Below, piece after piece: positions 6,044 to 9,694 of a stretch of 9,694 nucleotides of DNA. Numbering within the stretch: position 1 is the first letter of the stretch; each line of letters opens with the position of its first letter. Position numbers and translations under genes: made by a program. Origin of the DNA: Acutalibacter sp. (GTDB lineage Bacteria > Bacillota > Clostridia > Oscillospirales > Acutalibacteraceae); NCBI GenBank assembly GCA_022801475.1, contig JAAWSH010000041.1, positions 1-9,694 on the forward strand. The letters are read 5' to 3'. The notes below the pieces were generated by a model, which searched no databases, was not told where the DNA came from, and saw only the letters and a program-made list of their open reading frames with translations.

Positions 6044-6080
6044 TGGGTTTACTATATAATCAGGAAAGGGGGCGGTCCGC

Positions 6081-6533
6081 CTGGACGACCTGAATCAACA
6101 AATCACACAATTTCTGTCCGATCCCAATAGTATGCGCCAGCTGCAAAGCGTCATGAGTTCTCTAGGCCTTTCCCAAGACGCAGCCCAGGCTGCCCCTGCC
6201 GCCCAAAGCGCTCCGGCCAGCGGAGGCGGCGGGCCGGACCTCTCTGCTTTAGCAGGGATGCTGGGCTCTTTGGCCGGCGGGGGCAGCACGTCCCAGGATC
6301 ACCCCAGCCAGAGCTCCGCAAGCGCTCTGGGGTCGCCAGACACCCTGGCCCTGGTGACCAGGCTAGCCCCCCTGCTAAGCCAGGTTAACCGGGAAGACGA
6401 TTCCACCCGGCTGCTACAGGCCCTGCGGCCCCTGCTTAGCGGAGCCCGGCAGCAGAAGATCGACGAAGCGGTAAAAATTTTACAGCTCATGCGTCTGCTC
6501 CCTCTGCTGGGCAGCGCGGGGCTGGGAAAGTAA
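6081..6533 (+). CDS. Small protein of unknown function with probable CTG start (cassette gene 2)
   Basis: Counted from CTG at 6081 the product has 150 residues. The first ATG (6132) would give 133 aa but has no ribosome binding site, whereas AAAGGGGG (6065-6072) lies 8 nt before CTG 6081, and the extra N-terminus (DDLNQQITQFLSDPNSM) is a plausible helix. A stop at 6057-6059 bounds the frame, and no ATG, GTG or TTG occurs between. Layout: an N-terminal helix with the LSDP motif (12-15) shared with gene 1, a Gly/Ser/Ala/Gln-rich linker (about 31-85) and a Leu-rich helical C-terminus (88-146) with REDDSTRLLQALRPLL (104-119) and QQKIDEAVKILQLMRLLPLL (124-143). It has no signal peptide. The C-terminal region resembles uncharacterised clostridial proteins I remember but cannot name. 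Gene 3 follows after 15 nt. Confidence 0.75.
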   Translation: MDDLNQQITQFLSDPNSMRQLQSVMSSLGLSQDAAQAAPAAQSAPASGGGGPDLSALAGMLGSLAGGGSTSQDHPSQSSASALGSPDTLALVTRLAPLLSQVNREDDSTRLLQALRPLLSGARQQKIDEAVKILQLMRLLPLLGSAGLGK

Positions 6534-6548
6534 AAGGAGGTCCCTGCC

Positions 6549-6881
6549 ATGCCCGAGATGGATCTGCGCCGTATGCAAGAGGAAGCCGCCCGCCGCGCCC
6601 GGGAGATGCAGTCTCGGGCACGGCAGCAGGGCCGAAACCGCTCCCCACAGTCAATGTCAACTACGCCTCACCAGGAGCAGCCCCAGCCGGAACCTCCTCC
6701 GCCACCCCCTGTAGAGCCCCCCCAGCCGGCCGTCCCAGCCGCTACTCCAGCCACTCCCAGCCTACTGGACGAACTTTTCCAGGACCGGGAGCGCACCCTG
6801 CTTTTGGCGCTTCTCCTCCTGCTGGGGGGCGACGGGGGAAACAATGAGCTTATGTTCGCTCTTCTTTTCCTGCTGATGTAA
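6549..6881 (+). CDS. Small Pro-rich protein with hydrophobic C-terminus (cassette gene 3)
   Basis: This is a 110-aa protein preceded by AAAGGAGG. It has three zones. The first, a charged Arg/Glu/Gln-rich helix (4-30), begins DLRRMQEEAARRAREM. The second is a Pro/Gln-rich linker (about 40-72) with a run of six prolines. The third is a hydrophobic tail (83-110) of two leucine-rich stretches, TLLLALLLLL (83-92) and LMFALLFLLM (101-110), separated by GGDGGNNE. The tail could insert in a membrane as a hairpin or act as an aggregation or assembly motif; each stretch is short for a full membrane helix. I recall similar double-Leu tails in uncharacterised clostridial proteins but know no function. 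Its last 32 bp overlap the end of mnmA on the other strand. Confidence 0.75.
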   Translation: MPEMDLRRMQEEAARRAREMQSRARQQGRNRSPQSMSTTPHQEQPQPEPPPPPPVEPPQPAVPAATPATPSLLDELFQDRERTLLLALLLLLGGDGGNNELMFALLFLLM

Positions 6882-7959
6882 TAGTGCCCCCACCCACCAC
6901 CACGTCTCCCTGGTACAGCACCACGGCCTGGCCCCTGGTAATGGCCCGCTGGGACTCATCAAACACCACTTGCAGGGTGTCGGGAGCGGTCTGCACTACA
7001 GTGGCAGGCTGGGCGCCGTGCCGGTAGCGGATTTTCGCCTGGACCCGCATGGGCTCTTGAATGTCCTCCACGGAGATAAAGTTCAGGTCCCGGGCGGTTA
7101 GGCGGTCTGAAAAAAGCTCTCTGTGTTCCCCCAGCACCACCTGGTTGGCTGCGGGGTCCACCTTGCATACATACATAGGCTGGGGAAAAGACAGCCCCAG
7201 GCCCTTCCGCTGGCCTACGGTATAGTGGATAATTCCCTTGTGCCGTCCATAGACCTGCCCCGCCGTGCCAGTAAAGTCTCCAGCGGGAAAAGTCCTGCCT
7301 GCATGCCGCTGGATAAATCCGGCGTAGTCTCCGTCTGGCACAAAGCAGATGTCCTGGCTCTCCTGGCGGTGAGCGTTGACAAAGCCCGCCTGGCGGGCCA
7401 GTTCCCGTACCTGGGCTTTGGACAAGCCCCCTAGGGGCAAAAGCAGCATCGAAAGCTGCTTTTGGGTCAGGTTATAGAGCACATAGCTCTGGTCTTTGTC
7501 TGGGTCCAGGCCTGTTTTCAGCAGCCAACGCCCAGTTTCTGGGCAGCGCTCTACCCGGGCATAGTGGCCAGTGGCAACATACCGGCACCCAATCTCCTCC
7601 GCCCGATGAAAGAGCTTTCCCAGCTTCACGTAACGGTTGCAGTCAATGCAGGGATTGGGGGTTTCTCCCCGGGCGTAGGCCTCTACAAAGCGGTCCATCA
7701 CCTGGCGGCGGAATTCCTCTGAGAAGTTGAACACATAAAAGGGCATCTCCAGCCGTGCACATACCGCTCGGGCATCGTTAACGCTGTCTATAGAGCAGCA
7801 GGCCTTCTCCCCTGGGTCCGCCAGTGCGTCCTCATTAGAAAAAAGCTTCAAGGTTACGCCCATCAAGTCATAGCCCTCCCGGGCCAGCAGCAGGGCGGCT
7901 ACGCTGGAATCTACCCCACCGCTCATAGCCACTAGGGCCTTTGGCTTCCCCCTGGTCAT
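6850..7959 (-). CDS. mnmA: tRNA-specific 2-thiouridylase
   Basis: This 369-aa enzyme installs sulfur at C2 of the wobble uridine (U34) of Lys, Glu and Gln tRNAs. It has the N-type ATP pyrophosphatase loop SGGVDSS (13-19), the catalytic Cys104 in NPCIDCN (102-108), the persulfide Cys205 in SQDICFV (201-207), ATGHYAR (129-135) and DQSYVLY (156-162), in the order expected for the family. The central and C-terminal beta-barrel regions, including YTVGQRKGLG, are present, so the enzyme looks complete. The sulfur donor (cysteine desulfurase) is not in the window. Its start overlaps the phosphohexomutase stop by ATGA, so it is probably co-transcribed and coupled with that gene. Its 3' end converges on and overlaps cassette gene 3. 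Confidence 0.96.
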   Translation of the reverse strand: MTRGKPKALVAMSGGVDSSVAALLLAREGYDLMGVTLKLFSNEDALADPGEKACCSIDSVNDARAVCARLEMPFYVFNFSEEFRRQVMDRFVEAYARGETPNPCIDCNRYVKLGKLFHRAEEIGCRYVATGHYARVERCPETGRWLLKTGLDPDKDQSYVLYNLTQKQLSMLLLPLGGLSKAQVRELARQAGFVNAHRQESQDICFVPDGDYAGFIQRHAGRTFPAGDFTGTAGQVYGRHKGIIHYTVGQRKGLGLSFPQPMYVCKVDPAANQVVLGEHRELFSDRLTARDLNFISVEDIQEPMRVQAKIRYRHGAQPATVVQTAPDTLQVVFDESQRAITRGQAVVLYQGDVVVGGGTITSAGKEERT

Positions 7960-9458
7960 AGCTTTGCCAAGTCCAGGCCCTGGCTGTGCTGTGCGAAGAA
8001 CCGCCGTAGCCGGCCCCGGATCATCTCCACCCCATCCGGGGCGTCGCTCTCAATATTGATGGGCAAAATGGGGTCGTGGACCGACAGCCGCACCAAGAAC
8101 CAGCCCTCGCCCTGGCCCTTGGAAAAGGACACCCGGATCCCCTCGAAGTTGTCTGGAGCAACCTGCCAGCCCTTTTCTTTGGCATAGGCCTCCAGGTCCC
8201 CGATGAGCCGGTTACCCCGGGCCCGGAAGTCCGTCTCTAAAATGGGCACCCGCACCTCCAAAGCCTCCACAGGTTCTTTTAAGGGAGCCAGCAGGTCCTC
8301 CAGGTCCCGGCCCTCTTGGCGCAGGGCCGCCATCTTGATAATAATTTTTGTCACCAGGTAGGCCCCATCGTCTAAAAAGTAGTTTTCCCGCAGGGCCGCA
8401 TGGCCGCTGGTCTCAATGGCCAGAGGGCAGTCCACCCCCTGGGCGTTCATACGCAGGGCCTCGTTAATAACGTTTTTGTACCCCCGCTGAAACCGCCGGT
8501 GCTTTCCCCTCAGGGCGGTCTCGATATACTCGTGGAGTCCGTCCGAAGTAATGGAGTCTGTGACCACCATGCCCCCAGGGGCGTTTTCCAGGGCAATGGC
8601 CGAGGCCAAAGCCACCAGCCGATTGCGATTGATTTCCCGGCCCTGGCGGTCCACCACTGCGGCCCGGTCCACATCCGTGTCAAAGATCACCCCCAGGTCC
8701 GCGCCAGAGGAGAGCACGGCCTGAGAGGCGGCGTCCATGGCTTTGGCGTCCTCCGGGTTGGGAATATGGTTGGGGAAGTGGCCGTCCGGCTCCAGAAACT
8801 GGCTGCCAGACACGTCCGCGCCCAGGGGAGCCAGCACCTGACTGGCGTAGAAGCCACCAGCTCCGTTGCCCGCATCCACCGCAATTTTAAAGCCAGTCAA
8901 GGGATGCTCATAGTCCGCCGCTCTAATGCCGGACATAATCAGCTGCCGCAGGTGGGCGGCGTACTGGGCCATATGGTCGGACTTGTTCCAACTGCCCCCA
9001 GGGGCGGGCCGGGGGGCGGCGCCCGTAATGGCGGCCTCTAGAATTTCTGTAATGTCTCCACTGTCCAGGCCCCCGTCCTGGGTAAAAAACTTTAGCCCAT
9101 TGCGGTGAAAGGGATGGTGGCTGGCTGTCACCTGGATGGCGCAGTGGCACGGCAGGTCTAGGACCGCCATGAACATGGAGGGGGTAGAAGCCAGGCCGCA
9201 GTCAAAGCATGTACAGCCGTAGCGGGTTAGGGCTTCTTGAAGAGCGGCGACTATGCGCGGCCCAGAAAGCCGGGAATCCCGGCCCACAGCCACCCGCAGG
9301 CCGCTGGCTGGCTGGCCCAGCCTTTTTTCGCACCAGCACAAAAAGGCTGCGGCAATGTCTCCCACAGCCTGGTCTGTCAGCTGCACGGGCCCATCTTTTT
9401 CTGTTTCTATGGCGGCTCCACGCACATCGGTGCCGCTTTTCAGTTTTAGATAATCCAC
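7956..9458 (-). CDS. Phosphomannomutase/phosphoglucomutase family protein
   Basis: This is a 500-aa alpha-D-phosphohexomutase that interconverts hexose 1- and 6-phosphates and supplies precursors of nucleotide sugars for envelope polymers. It has KSGTDVRG near the start, the phosphoserine loop VTASHHPFHRNG (110-121; Ser113), the metal loop D260-T-D-V-D264-R and the sugar-binding ETSGH (349-353). The C-terminal phosphate-binding loop reads RLSVHDPILPINIES, a variant lacking the common SNTEP pattern. The active-site loop has His-His-Pro where His-Asn-Pro is usual. Whether mannose, glucose or glucosamine is used cannot be told. The start is GTG at 9458, with AAGGGAG 8-9 nt upstream, rather than the longer open frame from 9587, which crosses the promoter and terminator. 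mnmA overlaps its stop by ATGA. Confidence 0.92.
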   Translation of the reverse strand: MDYLKLKSGTDVRGAAIETEKDGPVQLTDQAVGDIAAAFLCWCEKRLGQPASGLRVAVGRDSRLSGPRIVAALQEALTRYGCTCFDCGLASTPSMFMAVLDLPCHCAIQVTASHHPFHRNGLKFFTQDGGLDSGDITEILEAAITGAAPRPAPGGSWNKSDHMAQYAAHLRQLIMSGIRAADYEHPLTGFKIAVDAGNGAGGFYASQVLAPLGADVSGSQFLEPDGHFPNHIPNPEDAKAMDAASQAVLSSGADLGVIFDTDVDRAAVVDRQGREINRNRLVALASAIALENAPGGMVVTDSITSDGLHEYIETALRGKHRRFQRGYKNVINEALRMNAQGVDCPLAIETSGHAALRENYFLDDGAYLVTKIIIKMAALRQEGRDLEDLLAPLKEPVEALEVRVPILETDFRARGNRLIGDLEAYAKEKGWQVAPDNFEGIRVSFSKGQGEGWFLVRLSVHDPILPINIESDAPDGVEMIRGRLRRFFAQHSQGLDLAKL

Positions 9459-9489
9459 CGGAAAGACTCCCTTGCGTTGATTTGTTTTG

Positions 9490-9518
9490 ATTATACCAAA
9501 AACCTGAAGAGGACGCAA
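9490..9518 (-). promoter_or_regulatory. Sigma-A promoter of the phosphohexomutase-mnmA unit
   Basis: On the minus strand TTGCGT (9513-9518), a 17-bp spacer and TATAAT (9490-9495) precede the GTG start by about 30 bp. The expected start near 9483 gives a short leader carrying the AAGGGAG site. This placement also shows that the longer reading frame to 9587 is not the true start. Confidence 0.75.
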
Positions 9519-9537
9519 GATCAATCGGTGGAAGCGC

Positions 9538-9582
9538 AAAAAAAAGCAGGCTTGCCCATAGGGGTCACAAGTCTGCTTTTTT
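9538..9582. terminator. Bidirectional intrinsic terminator after murF
   Basis: AAAAAAGCAG (9540-9549) pairs with CTGCTTTTTT (9573-9582); after one mismatch, CTTG (9551-9554) pairs with CAAG (9568-9571). On the minus strand eight T follow the GC-rich stem, right after the murF stop. On the plus strand six T follow it. It separates murF from the phosphohexomutase promoter. Confidence 0.88.
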
Positions 9583-9591
9583 GTCACAAAT

Positions 9592-9694
9592 TTAGCCTTC
9601 TGCCAATATTTGAGCTACAATCTCCTCTGTCCGCATCCCCCGGGAGCCTTTCACCAGCACACTGTCCCCAGGCTTCAGCGTCCCTTTCAGCAGA
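9592..9694 (-). CDS. murF: UDP-N-acetylmuramoyl-tripeptide--D-alanyl-D-alanine ligase, C-terminus (partial)
   Basis: Only the last 33 codons and the TAA stop are in the window; the rest lies beyond the right edge. The peptide contains LKPGDSVLVKGSRGMRTEEI and ends AQILAEG. The GD-x-VLVKGSRGM-x-x-E pattern is the characteristic C-terminal end of MurF, the cytoplasmic ligase that adds D-Ala-D-Ala to the UDP-MurNAc-tripeptide in peptidoglycan precursor synthesis. The family match is inferred from this short tail alone, but the motif is distinctive. A strong terminator begins 10 nt after the stop, so murF is the last gene of its operon. Confidence 0.85.
   Translation of the reverse strand, partial: LLKGTLKPGDSVLVKGSRGMRTEEIVAQILAEG

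Noticed and set aside
6055..6060. TATAAT before cassette gene 2 as a promoter
   Set aside because: No -35 element is found at 16-18 bp, and the implied start would fall almost on the ribosome binding site.
6890..6912. Possible G-quadruplex (GG-TGG-TGGG-TGGGGG) on the minus strand in mnmA
   Set aside because: Explained by Val/Gly codons near the MnmA C-terminus; the G-runs are mostly only two long.
9459..9587. N-terminal extension of the phosphohexomutase to ATG at 9587
   Set aside because: It would translate through the murF terminator and the -35/-10 promoter elements; the GTG at 9458 has a ribosome binding site and the usual family start.

Overview
The window looks like a chromosomal segment from a GC-rich Gram-positive anaerobe of the Clostridia, most likely of the Oscillospiraceae/Ruminococcaceae type. 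This is an inference from protein style, the strong AGGAGG-type ribosome binding sites, the cell-envelope gene content and the family resemblance of the genes. It cannot be pinned to a genus from sequence alone. No transposase, integrase, CRISPR array, tRNA or rRNA was seen. Most genes are housekeeping genes on the minus strand.

Layout from right to left on the minus strand: the last 33 codons of murF enter at the right edge and end at a strong, nearly symmetric terminator (9538-9582). A sigma-A-type promoter (9490-9518) then drives a phosphohexomutase gene and mnmA, which overlap by ATGA. mnmA runs into a three-gene block on the plus strand (5695-6881) and overlaps its last gene tail to tail by 32 bp. 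That block encodes three small, Leu/Gln/Ala/Pro-rich proteins of unknown function and carries three consecutive perfect hairpins between genes 1 and 2. It is the least conventional part of the window. Gene 2 appears to start with CTG.

Divergent from the block is a second long minus-strand gene set: a possible 40-aa lipoprotein (5382-5504), a YfcE/MJ0936-type phosphodiesterase, pyrE, a 231-bp gap, rsmE, an SDR reductase resembling YmfI (EF-P 5-aminopentanone reductase), a Cof-type HAD phosphatase and a CDP-glycerol glycerophosphotransferase family protein. rsmE/SDR and SDR/HAD overlap by ATGA, which suggests translational coupling. The set ends at a 12-bp inverted repeat that wraps the last stop codon.

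At the left edge a consensus extended -10 promoter (421-449) produces a leader of about 220 nt before the start of a truncated two-TM membrane protein, which resembles the N-terminus of a polyprenyl-phosphate sugar transferase. The leader can fold into a nested rod whose two ends pair, followed by a U-run, so a separate non-coding RNA (6S-like in shape) or a regulatory 5' UTR is possible.

Functionally the window combines envelope synthesis (MurF, hexose phosphomutase, CDP-glycerol transferase, putative sugar transferase), translation-machinery modification (MnmA on tRNA, RsmE on 16S rRNA, possibly the SDR on EF-P), pyrimidine synthesis (PyrE) and the uncharacterised small-protein operon.
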